Source of the DNA: Paraoerskovia sediminicola
GTDB lineage: Bacteria; Actinomycetota; Actinomycetes; Actinomycetales; Cellulomonadaceae
Reading direction: 5' to 3'
Length of the DNA stretch: 64,000 nt
NCBI RefSeq assembly: GCF_030296575.1
Contig: NZ_AP027729.1
Span: forward strand, 992,001-1,056,000
Positions 17,184 to 25,242 of this stretch are shown in pieces (positions within the stretch are counted from its first letter, which is position 1; each line of letters opens with the position of its first letter). The notes beneath the pieces were generated by a model, which ran no database searches, was not told where the DNA came from, and saw only the letters and a program-made list of their open reading frames with translations. Position numbers and translations under genes: made by a program.

Positions 17184-18589
17184 CCGACACGACGGGCGCG
17201 GGCGCCCAGCTCGCCGCGGCAGGTGCCGCGCTGACCTCGACCGACAACCACGACGCGTTCGTCCGGGCCCAGCGCGTGCTGCCCGGCGGCGTGAGCTCGC
17301 CCGTGCGGGCCTACGGATCCGTCGGCGGCGACCCGCGGTTCCTCGCCAGCGCGAGCGGCCCGTGGGTCACGGACGTCGAGGGCCGCGACTACGCCGACCT
17401 CGTGTGCTCGTGGGGTCCTGCTCTCCTCGGGCACGCGCACCCGGAGGTCGTCGCCGCGGTCCAGGAGGCCGCGTCGCGCGGGCTCTCGTTCGGCGCCCCC
17501 ACCGTGGGCGAGGTCGAGCTGGGCGAGGAGATCCGTCGCCGCGTCCCCGCGGCCGAGCGGGTCCGGCTCGTCTCGACCGGGACCGAGGCCACCATGACGG
17601 CCGTGCGGCTCGCGCGCGGGGTCACCGGCCGGTCGCTGATCATCAAGTTCGCGGGCTGCTACCACGGGCACGTCGACTCGCTCCTGGCCGAGGCCGGCTC
17701 CGGCGTCGCGACGCTCGCCCTGCCCGGGTCGGCCGGGGTCACGGAGGCGAGCGCCGCCGAGACGTTGGTGCTCCCCTACAACGACCTCGCCGCCGTCGAG
17801 GAGGCGTTCACGGAGCGCGGGTCCGAGATCGCCGCCGTCATCACCGAGGCGAGTCCCGCCAACATGGGCGTCGTGCCCCCGCAGCCCGGGTTCAACGAGG
17901 GCCTGCGCCGCATCACCTCCGCGCACGGCGCGCTGATGATCATGGACGAGGTCCTGACCGGGTTCCGCGTCGGCCCCTCCGGCTGGTGGGGCCTCGAGAA
18001 CCGCCTGCTGCTCGACGAGGGCGCGCAGCCGTCGTCCGACACCGGAGCGGTCTACACGCCCGACCTGTTCACGTTCGGCAAGGTCGTCGGAGGCGGCATG
18101 CCGGTGGCCGCCCTGGGCGGCCCGGCCGCGATCATGGACCAGCTCGCCCCGCTCGGCCCCGTCTACCAGGCCGGGACGCTCTCGGGGAACCCGGTCGCCG
18201 TGGCGGCGGGCCTCGCGACGCTCCGGCTGGCGGACGACGCGGTGTACGCACGGGTGGACGAGGTCTCGTCGGTCCTGTCGACGGCCCTGGGCGAGGCGCT
18301 CGACGCCGAGGGCGTGCCCCACGCGATCCAGCGGGCCGGTTCGCTGTTCTCGGCGTTCTTCGGCCCGGCGGCCGCGGCCGCCGGCGTGCGCGACTACGCG
18401 CAGGCCCAGGCGCAGGAGGGGTTCCGCTACAAGGCGCTGTTCCACGCGATGCTCGACGCCGGGGTGAACCTGCCCCCGTCGGTGTTCGAGGCCTGGTTCG
18501 TCAGCGCGGCGCACGACGACGCGGCGGTGAACCGGATCCTGGAGGCGCTGCCTCTCGGGGCGCGGGCCGCAGCGGCCGCCGGGCGCTGA
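17180..18589 (+). CDS. hemL: Glutamate-1-semialdehyde 2,1-aminomutase
   Basis: PLP enzyme that turns the HemA product into 5-aminolevulinate. 469 residues, somewhat longer than the usual 430 because of an N-terminal A/G-rich lead and an insert about residues 275-287. PLP lysine is K301 in [22 protein letters not shown] lies at the N-terminus and G-C-Y-H-G-H-V-D follows. [10 protein letters not shown] holds the PLP-ring Asp. It is the last gene of the hemC-D-B-L chain. No Shine-Dalgarno is needed if coupled by the ATGA overlap with hemB. Confidence 0.97.
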   Translation: MTDTTGAGAQLAAAGAALTSTDNHDAFVRAQRVLPGGVSSPVRAYGSVGGDPRFLASASGPWVTDVEGRDYADLVCSWGPALLGHAHPEVVAAVQEAASRGLSFGAPTVGEVELGEEIRRRVPAAERVRLVSTGTEATMTAVRLARGVTGRSLIIKFAGCYHGHVDSLLAEAGSGVATLALPGSAGVTEASAAETLVLPYNDLAAVEEAFTERGSEIAAVITEASPANMGVVPPQPGFNEGLRRITSAHGALMIMDEVLTGFRVGPSGWWGLENRLLLDEGAQPSSDTGAVYTPDLFTFGKVVGGGMPVAALGGPAAIMDQLAPLGPVYQAGTLSGNPVAVAAGLATLRLADDAVYARVDEVSSVLSTALGEALDAEGVPHAIQRAGSLFSAFFGPAAAAAGVRDYAQAQAQEGFRYKALFHAMLDAGVNLPPSVFEAWFVSAAHDDAAVNRILEALPLGARAAAAAGR

Positions 18590-18646
18590 CCGTCGCGTAT
18601 TTTCACACGATCGAGCCAGTTGGACACCTGTTCAACGGGTGAAGTT

Positions 18647-18662
18647 TGTGCGAATATGCACA
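18647..18662 (+). promoter_or_regulatory. Palindrome over the -10 box of the first tandem unknown
   Basis: TGTGC-GAATAT-GCACA. The central GAATAT (18652-18657) sits 6 nt before ATG 18664 and reads as a -10 box, so a protein bound to the arms would block it. Confidence 0.45.
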
Positions 18663-18663
18663 G

Positions 18664-19231
18664 ATGGCTGGACGGCACGCACACACCGACGACAGGCACC
18701 TGTCGGGTCTGAGCGGCGATGGTGGCGGCGTCGGCGTCGCGACCATCCGCGAGGCCCAGGGGGCGGCACGGACCATCCTCTCCAGGCCGCCGTTCCTGCG
18801 ACCGTCGTACCGCGCGCTGACGGCCCACGACCCGCTGCCCCCGAGGGTTTCCAGGTCACCCGGGCGATACCCACGACGTCCGACATCCGGGTCGCCGGCT
18901 CCGACCCCCGGACGCGCTACGTGGTCGCGTTCATGAACCAGACCGCACGCGACGTGTCGGCGCTGTCCCCGGATCCGTGGAGCACCGAGGTCGCCGTGCT
19001 CTCCGGCGCGGTGTTCGGCGCCGCGTTCTCGTTCCGCCCGACCGGCACCCGGTTCGACGTCCTCGTCGCGACCGAGCTCGTGCGGGAGCCCGGGCCGGAG
19101 CCGTCCTGGCCCGTGGACGACGACGGGATCGAGCAGCTGATCGTCTCGGCGCTGCTGCGGCCGGGCTGCCGTCCGTCGCCGAGCGCGACCGGTACCGGGG
19201 CGCGATCCCGTGCCGGCCGCTGCGCGACTGA
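18664..19231 (+). CDS. Uncharacterised protein, possible ADP-ribosyltransferase-like fold, paralogue A (two frameshifts)
   Basis: Adding one base at the C-run 18838-18842 and one at the GGG 19163-19165 yields one protein of 189 residues. After about 45 variable residues come P-S-Y-R-A-L, then V-T-R-A-I-P-T-T-S-D, then R-Y-V-V-A-F-M-N-Q-T-A-R-D-V-S, and S-T-E-V-A-V-L-S-G-A. The order of a buried Arg after an aromatic, a T/S-T-S block and a Glu in a x-E-V-x-L-x-x-G strand resembles the R-S-E layout of ADP-ribosyltransferases. I cannot assign catalysis, and the first Glu of an E-x-E is absent. The downstream paralogue shares these blocks, so the gene pair is a tandem duplication. It follows hemL by 74 bp under a separate promoter-like palindrome. 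Confidence 0.5.
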
Positions 19232-19274
19232 CAGCGATGCGCCCTCGACGTACCCCGCACCCGCTCGGCCGGGG

Positions 19275-19280
19275 CAGACT
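19275..19280 (+). promoter_or_regulatory. -10 box of leaderless promoter (paralogue B)
   Basis: CAGACT lies 6 nt before ATG 19287. Confidence 0.45.
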
Positions 19281-19286
19281 GTTCCC

Positions 19287-19843
19287 ATGAGCAACGACAT
19301 CGCCGACGCCGTCCTCGCCCTGCCGCCGTTCTCGGGGATCTCCTACCGAGCGCTCCGCGCGACGGACGGGATGCCCCCACGCTCTTCCTGACGAACGTGG
19401 CGATCCCGAGCTCGAAGGACATCACCGAGGTCGTCGCCAACGACGGCGTGGTGGCGGTCGTCGCGTTCCTCAACCGCACGGCGCGGGACGTGTCGTCGCT
19501 CCTGGAGGGCCGCTCGAACGAGGTCGCACTCCTCCCCGGGGCGGCGTACCACGCGGTCGGCAAGTTCAGCCCGATCGGCCACGACTTCGACGTCCTCGCC
19601 GTCGAGGAGATCCTGCACGAGGACACCCAGGCGCCCGCCCCGCAGTGGCCGCACGAAGGAGCGAAGATCGCCGACCTCATCAGCGAGGCGCTCTCCGGCG
19701 ACGCCGGGGAGCCGACGACGGAGGTGGGGCGGTACGTGGGCCCCCTCCCGCTGACCGCGGCGACCGCGAAGAAGAACGACGACGGCTCGGACGGCGGGCC
19801 GGACGACGACGCGGCCGACCCGGAGGCCCCGGCAGAGGGCTGA
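19287..19843 (+). CDS. Uncharacterised protein, possible ADP-ribosyltransferase-like fold, paralogue B (one frameshift)
   Basis: One added C in the run 19374-19378 joins M-S-N-D-I-A-D-A-V-L to T-L-F-L-T-N-V-A-I-P-S-S-K-D and gives 185 residues. It shares with paralogue A the blocks I-S-Y-R-A-L, I-P-S-S-K-D, V-A-F-L-N-R-T-A-R-D-V-S and S-N-E-V-A-L-L-P-G-A. The last resembles the E-V-L-L-P-P-G strand of ADP-ribosyltransferases. The C-terminal 40 residues are acidic and low complexity. It has no signal peptide or membrane segment, so it is cytosolic unless exported by another route. Function unknown. A perfect 18-bp hairpin ends it. Confidence 0.5.
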
Positions 19844-19883
19844 TCCCGGCTCGGGTGACGGGCCTGGTAGCGGTTCTGGTGAC

Positions 19884-19923
19884 ATGACGGTGGCGACGGG
19901 CTTGCGCCCGTCGCCACCGTCAT
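19884..19923. terminator. Bidirectional terminator, perfect 18-bp stem
   Basis: Arms 19884-19901 and 19906-19923 are exact complements around a TTGC loop. It lies between the convergent unknown gene and the HdeD-like gene. Confidence 0.85.
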
Positions 19924-19954
19924 TCGCTGCTTGGTTCTTGGTACTTCGTGCTCG

Positions 19955-20607
19955 TCACTCCTCGACGATCTCGCCCTCGACGACCTCGCCCGGCTTCGTG
20001 CCGCCGACCGCAGGGCCGGCCGTCGCCTCGACGGGGGCGCCGAGCGTGCGCAGCTTGAGGCCGAGCACGATGAACGTGACACCGATGACGATGGCGAAGA
20101 TGCCGATGAGGAGGACGATCAGGTTCGTGACGCCCTCCGGCTGGGCGAAGCAGGTGATCGACAGCGCGACCAGGAGGATCCCGACGATCAGGCTCCACAC
20201 CCACGACTTGCCGGAGCCACGACGCATACCCAGGGCCAGCGTGATCTGGAAGATCCCGAGCAGCATCGCCCAGATGGCGACGAGGATCAGGACGATCCCG
20301 ATGAAGACCTTGGGGAAGATCAGCAGGACCGCGCCGAAGATCACGGCGACGACACCGAGCCCCGTGTTGAACGATCCGGCGGCGGAGCCCTTGCGCCGCA
20401 GCCCGTCGATCAGGCTGACGAGCCCGTCGACGATCACGAAGATGCCGAACACCTGGACCAGCGCGGTCGCGGTCGCGTTCGGCGACACGACGGCGATGAT
20501 CCCGAAGATCGCGGTGAGCACACCGCGGATCACCGGCCAGTACCAGATCTTGTGCGCCAGCTCCGCGAACGCGGCGGGGGCTGAGCGGGGAAGGTGTTGC
20601 TGGCCAT
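19955..20607 (-). CDS. HdeD-like/DUF308 membrane protein, frameshifted near its start
   Basis: After one added C in the run 20587-20590 the protein reads M-A-S-N-T-F-P-R-S-A-P and is 217 residues. Six hydrophobic helices come in alternating pairs with short loops, as in HdeD. The hydrophilic C-terminal tail, P-V-E-A-T-A-G-P-A-V-G-G, is acidic. GAGGAG precedes ATG 20607. HdeD proteins have been linked to acid stress in enterobacteria, but actinobacterial members are uncharacterised. A second DUF308 protein (32492-33583) lies elsewhere in the window. Confidence 0.8.
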
Positions 20608-20806
20608 GCGTGGCTCCTCGACGTCGGTCCGTGACGACCCCGCCCGTCCGGCGGGTGTGCGGCGACAGCATCATCCCGCGTGCGGGCGCGCGACACCAAC
20701 ACCGCGCCCGTGTCGTGGGCTGCCGACGTCCACCGCGACGACGCTCTAGGCTGGACGAGGAGCACGCCCGACGGTGGGTGCGCTCGCCGACGAGGAGGGA
20801 CGAGCG

Positions 20807-21115
20807 ATGACCACGGTGACCAAGCTCGACGTCCACGACGTGACGGGGAGCGACGGCGTCGCCCGCATCCAGTCCACGCTCAAGGCGACCGACGGCGTCG
20901 GCGACGTGATCGTCGAGATCCGCGGGGGCGGCACAGCACGCGTGACCGTGCTGTCCCACGACTCGCTCGACGCCGAGGACCTCGCACGAGTCCTGCGCGA
21001 CGCCAGGTTCGACGTCGACGGGACGAGCACGACGGCCGACGCGGTGGCGGCGGAGGCCGCCGAGCAGTCCGGCGCCCGTCAGGCGGCGCACGACGAGGCC
21101 GCGCACACGTCCTGA
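20807..21115 (+). CDS. Small HMA-like (ferredoxin-fold) protein without metal-binding Cys
   Basis: A 102-residue protein starting at ATG 20807 after a GAGGAGGGA Shine-Dalgarno. Its first 70 residues fit a beta-alpha-beta-beta-alpha-beta pattern: V-T-K-L-D-V-H-D-V, then D-G-V-A-R-I-Q-S-T-L-K-A-T-D-G-V, V-I-V-E-I-R, A-R-V-T-V-L, D-A-E-D-L-A-R-V-L-R-D-A-R-F. This is the heavy-metal-associated layout, but there is no C-x-x-C, so it is unlikely to bind copper that way. The tail is Ala/Glu/His-rich. Divergent from the HdeD-like gene. Function unknown. Confidence 0.65.
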   Translation: MTTVTKLDVHDVTGSDGVARIQSTLKATDGVGDVIVEIRGGGTARVTVLSHDSLDAEDLARVLRDARFDVDGTSTTADAVAAEAAEQSGARQAAHDEAAHTS

Positions 21116-21134
21116 CCGTCGCCCGGTCGGCCGC

Positions 21135-21170
21135 CCCTGGTCGGCGGACCCGAGAGCCCGCCGACCGGGG
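21135..21170. terminator. Terminator hairpin between convergent genes
   Basis: A 13-bp stem with one mismatch (arms 21135-21147 and 21158-21170) follows the small HMA-like gene and precedes the ABC ATPase stop. Confidence 0.7.
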
Positions 21171-21175
21171 TCGAC

Positions 21176-22911
21176 TCAGTCCAGGGACCGCAGCCGCGCC
21201 AGCTCGGTGCGCCGCGCAGCCTGCAGCACCGGGTCAGGGACCGGCAGCGACGCCAGCAGGCGCTGGGTGTACGGGTCCTTCGGCGAACCGAGCACCTCCT
21301 CGCCCGTCCCTTCTTCGACGACCTCGCCGCGGTAGAGCACAGCGATCCGGTCGGCGAGCAGGTCCACCACCGCGAGGTCGTGCGAGATGAACAGGCACGC
21401 GAACCCGAGCTCGGCCTGGAGCTCGGCGAACAGCTCCAGCACCCGCGCCTGCACCGACACGTCGAGGGCCGACGTCGGCTCGTCGGCCACGAGCAGCTCG
21501 GGCTCCAGCGCGAGTCCCCGTGCGAGCGACGCCCGCTGACGTTGCCCGCCGGACAGCTCGTGCGGGAACCGGTCGCCGTACGCGCGCGGGAGCTGGACGG
21601 CCTCCAGCAGCTCGTCGACCCGCGGCCGTGCCTCGCGCAGGTCACGGGCCCGGCCCTGGACGATCAGCGGCTCCGCGACGCCGTCCGCGATGGTCAGCAG
21701 CGGGTTGAACGTCGACGACGGATCCTGGAAGACGAACCCGATGCGCTCGCGGACCGGGCGCACCTGCCGCGGGCGCGCGCCGTTCATCTCGACGCCGAGC
21801 ACCGACAGCGAACCGCCGGTCACCGGTGTGAGCCCGGCGATCGCCCGTCCGATCGTCGACTTCCCGGAACCGGACTCGCCGACGAGGCCGAGCACCTCGC
21901 CCGGTCGGATCGTCAGGTCCACGCCGCGGACGGCCGGGAACCCCGGCCGGCGGAACCGGCCCGGGTAGGTGATCTCGAGCCCTCGCGCCGCGACGACGGG
22001 GGCGCCTCGGCCCAGCCGTCGGGGCGGGCAGCAGCGCGGGCGGCCGTGCGCTCCCGCGCCTCGCCGATGCGTGGGACGGAACCGAGCAGGCGCTTCGTGT
22101 AGTCGTCCTGCGGGTCGGTGAACAGGTCGTGCGACGCGGCCTGCTCGACGACCTTGCCCTGGTACATGACCGCCACGGTGTCGGCGAGGTCGGCGACGAC
22201 ACCCATGTTGTGGGTGATGAGCACGATCGCCGTGCCGAACTCGTCGCGCACGCGCCGCAGCAGGTCGAGGATCTCGGCCTGCACGGTGACGTCGAGCGCC
22301 GTCGTGGGCTCGTCGGCGACGATGAGACCCGGGTCGAGCACGAGCGCCATCGCGATGATGATGCGCTGCTTCTGCCCGCCGGAGAACTGGTGCGGGTAGT
22401 GGTCCACCCGCTCCTCGGGGTCCGGGATCCCGACCCGCGCGAGGATCTCGACGGCCCGCGCCCGGCCCTCCTTCGCGGAGACCGCGCCGTGCGCCCGCAG
22501 TCCCTCGGTGATCTGCCACCCGATCGTGAACACCGGGTTCAGCGCGGCCGACGGCTCCTGGAAGACCATCGCCACGTCGGTCCCGCGCACCCGCCGCAGC
22601 TGCTTCGGGCTGAGCGCGACGATGTCGTGCTCGTCCGTGCCGGCCTTGTTCGACAGCACGACGGCGCCGCGCGTCGTCGCGTTCTCGGGCAGCAGCCCGA
22701 GGATCGTGGACGCGGTCACGGTCTTGCCCGAGCCGGACTCGCCGACGACGGCCAGCACCTCGCCCGGCCGGACCGTCAGGTCGACGCCGTCGACCGCGCG
22801 GACCGCGCCGGCGTCGGTGGCGAACGACACGGCGAGGTCACGGATCTCGACGACGTGACGGACGTCGTCCGACGCCGCGGGCGCGCCCTGGGTGGTGGTC
22901 GTGGCGCTCAT
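21176..22911 (-). CDS. Dipeptide/oligopeptide ABC transporter ATPase, two NBDs in one chain (frameshifted at the linker)
   Basis: Two complete ATPase domains. The first has Walker A G-E-S-G-S-G-K-T, signature F-S-G-G-Q-K-Q-R and Walker B L-I-V-A-D-E-P-T. The second has G-E-S-G-S-G-K-S, L-S-G-G-Q-R-Q-R and L-L-V-A-D-E-P-T. Both carry the peptide-family K-R-L-L-G-S/Q-R-L-L-A C-terminal block. The reading frame changes at the GGGGG run 21998-22002. One added base gives A-P-P-V-V-A-A-R-G-L-E-I-T-Y and a 578-residue DppD-DppF fusion, as in many actinobacteria. Without it, the downstream frame has no good start at the second domain. ATG 22911 overlaps the permease stop (ATGA). It powers import of peptides or similar solutes. 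Confidence 0.9.
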
Positions 22912-24047
22912 GAGCGTCCCTCCGTCGTGTCGCTGGTCCGGCCGGGCCGGTCGGCCGGGTCGCGCAGCGGGTCCCCGATGGGAGCGCCCGGCTCGGTGAC
23001 GTCGACGACGACGCCGCCCTCGACGGCCACCGACGTGCTGGCGACGTCCCCCGAGACCTGCTTGCTCGCTCGCCGCGACCGCAGCCGCGGGTCGGCGAGG
23101 TCGTTCAAGGACTCCCCGACGAGCGTGATCCCGAGGACGGCGAGCACGATCGCGAGCCCGGGGAACAGCGCCGTCCACCAGATGCCGGACGACACGTCGG
23201 CGATCGCCTTGTTGAGGTCGTAGCCCCACTCCGCGGCGGCGGTCGGCTCGATGCCGAACCCGAGGAACCCCAGACCGGCGAGGGTCAGGATCGCCTCGGA
23301 GGCGTTGAGCGTGACGATCAGCGGCAGCGTCCGCGTCGAGTTGCGCAGCACGTGACGCACCATGATGCGTCGGTGCGGGGTGCCGATCACCCGGGCTGCG
23401 TCGATGTACGCCTCGGTCTTGATGCGCACGACCTCGGCGCGGATCACCCGGAAGTACTGCGGGATGAAGACGACGGTGATGGACAGCGCCGCCGCGAGGA
23501 TCCCGCCCCAGAGGTTGGACCGCCCGCCCGAGATGACGATCGCGGCGAGGATCGCGAGCAGCAGCGACGGGAACGCGTAGATCGCGTCGGCGACCACGAC
23601 GAGCACCCGGTCCAGCCAGCCGCCGAAGTAGCCGGAGACGAGCCCGATGAGGATCCCGAGGAAGATCGAGGCGACGATCGCCACGATGATCACGAGCGCC
23701 GCGGTCTGCGCACCCCAGATCACGCGGGACAGGACGTCGTACCCGCCCACGGTCGTCCCGAGCCAGTGCTCGGACGACGGAGGCTGCTGGGCGCCGAACG
23801 CGCCCTCGGGGGTGCGCAGCTGGGAGAAGCCGTAGGGCGCCAGCACCGGCGCGAGGACGGCCACGAGCAGGAAGACGCCGGTGATGACGAGGCCGGCGAC
23901 CAGCATGAAGCGCTGGAGGCCGACGCTCTGGTTCAGGTGGCTGACGACCGGGAGCCGGGAGAACAGGGAGGGTCGGCGCGCCGGGGCCGCCGCGGGCGCG
24001 GGCGATCCGTTGGAGGCGTGCGCCGTGGCGCTGGGGTTCTGGCTCAT
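22908..24047 (-). CDS. dppC: Peptide ABC transporter permease, DppC type
   Basis: A 379-residue inner-membrane permease. One N-terminal helix (about 48-72) precedes the BPD module, which holds the EAA loop Y-I-D-A-A-R-V-I-G-T-P. Five further helices follow, ending at about 320. A 60-residue hydrophilic tail after S-L-N-D-L-A-D-P-R-L is longer than usual and Asp/Pro/Thr-rich. Members of this family form a heterodimer with the DppB partner. It begins 1 nt after the DppB stop and ends overlapping the ATPase start. Confidence 0.93.
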   Translation of the reverse strand: MSQNPSATAHASNGSPAPAAAPARRPSLFSRLPVVSHLNQSVGLQRFMLVAGLVITGVFLLVAVLAPVLAPYGFSQLRTPEGAFGAQQPPSSEHWLGTTVGGYDVLSRVIWGAQTAALVIIVAIVASIFLGILIGLVSGYFGGWLDRVLVVVADAIYAFPSLLLAILAAIVISGGRSNLWGGILAAALSITVVFIPQYFRVIRAEVVRIKTEAYIDAARVIGTPHRRIMVRHVLRNSTRTLPLIVTLNASEAILTLAGLGFLGFGIEPTAAAEWGYDLNKAIADVSSGIWWTALFPGLAIVLAVLGITLVGESLNDLADPRLRSRRASKQVSGDVASTSVAVEGGVVVDVTEPGAPIGDPLRDPADRPGRTSDTTEGRS

Positions 24048-24048
24048 G

Positions 24049-25137
24049 TCAGTACCTCACCCTCGGGTCGATGAGCGCGGCGACGACGTCGACGATGAAG
24101 TTCGTCAGCGCCACCACGACGGCGATCAGGACGACGATGCCCTGCACGGCGACGAAGTCGCGCGCCTGGAGGTACTGCGCGAGCTGGAAGCCGAGCCCCT
24201 TCCACTCGAAGGTCGTCTCGGTGAGCACCGCGCCGGAGAGCAGCAGCGCGATCTGCAGCCCGATCACGGTGATGATCGGGATCAGCGCGGGTCGCCACGC
24301 GTGCTTGCGCAGGAGCCGGCCCTCCCCCACACCGCGAGAGCGCGCGGCCGTGACGTAGTCCGTCGAGAGCGTGCCGATGACATTGGTCCGCACGAGGCGC
24401 AGGAACACCCCGGCGGTCAGCAGGCCGAGGGCGACCGCCGGGAGCACGGCGTGCATGAGGACGTCGCTGACCGCGGCGGGGTCGCCGGTGCGGATCGCGT
24501 CGATGAGGTAGAAGCCGGACGGGTTCTCGAGGGTCTGGAGCTGGATCTCGGTGCCGGTGGACGCTCGGCCTGCCACGGGGAACCAGCCGAGCCCGACGGA
24601 GAAGACCAGCTTGAGCAGGAGGCCCGCGAAGAACACGGGGGTCGCGTAGCAGAGGATCGCGAAGACGCGCAGGAACGCGTCCGGGAGCCGGTCGCGGCGC
24701 GAGGCGGCGACGAGCCCGAACGGGATGCCGACGAGGAACGCGACGACGAGGGCGTACGCGGCGAGCTCGAGCGTCGCCGAGCCGAACGTCGTCAGCACCT
24801 CGGTCACGGGCCGGTTGTCGCTGAGGGTCGTGCCGAAGTCCCCGCGGACGAGCCCGCCGAGGTAGTCGAGGTACTGGACCAGGATGGGCCGGTCGTACCC
24901 CGCGGCGTGGATGCGCTCCTGGAGCTGGTCGGGGGTCAGGCGGCCGCCGAGCGCCGCGGTGATCGGGTCGCCCGTCGCGCGCATCAGGACGAAGACCGTC
25001 GTGACGAGGATGAAGACGGTCGGGATGATGAGGAGGAACCGGACGACGATGTACCGGCCGAGCCCTCCCCCGCTGCTGCGCTGCTTCGTCGCCGGGGCCG
25101 CGGCTGTCGCCGGGCCGGCTGGTGCTTCTGTGCTCAT
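24049..25137 (-). CDS. dppB: Peptide ABC transporter permease, DppB type
   Basis: A 362-residue permease with an N-terminal helix (about 28-50), a long periplasmic-side loop containing the F-G-T-T-L-S block, and the permease core with EAA loop Y-V-T-A-A-R-S-R-G-V-G. The ending I-D-P-R-V-R-Y is the standard DppB terminus. It lies downstream of the binding-protein gene after a 105-bp gap with a long hairpin, and directly upstream of dppC. Confidence 0.94.
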   Translation of the reverse strand: MSTEAPAGPATAAAPATKQRSSGGGLGRYIVVRFLLIIPTVFILVTTVFVLMRATGDPITAALGGRLTPDQLQERIHAAGYDRPILVQYLDYLGGLVRGDFGTTLSDNRPVTEVLTTFGSATLELAAYALVVAFLVGIPFGLVAASRRDRLPDAFLRVFAILCYATPVFFAGLLLKLVFSVGLGWFPVAGRASTGTEIQLQTLENPSGFYLIDAIRTGDPAAVSDVLMHAVLPAVALGLLTAGVFLRLVRTNVIGTLSTDYVTAARSRGVGEGRLLRKHAWRPALIPIITVIGLQIALLLSGAVLTETTFEWKGLGFQLAQYLQARDFVAVQGIVVLIAVVVALTNFIVDVVAALIDPRVRY

Positions 25138-25172
25138 GGGGTCCTTCCGAGAACTGCGCCGAGGCGCACGCC

Positions 25173-25220
25173 GCCCGCGTCCGGGCGGCCCCTCGATGGA
25201 GGGACCGCCAGGACGCGGGC
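25173..25220. terminator. Intercistronic hairpin between dppA and dppB
   Basis: A 20-bp stem interrupted by two mismatches (10, 5 and 5 bp helices) with a GATG loop. It is placed where polar attenuation or mRNA protection keeps binding protein in excess over permease. The inference is from position. Confidence 0.65.
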
Positions 25221-25242
25221 CTGGTGGCGGATCAGCCGGGGA

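Noticed and set aside
21998-22002. Two separate ATPase genes (DppD and DppF)
   Set aside because: The second domain lacks a start with SD or -10 and the frame break lies in a G-run, so one fused gene is preferred.
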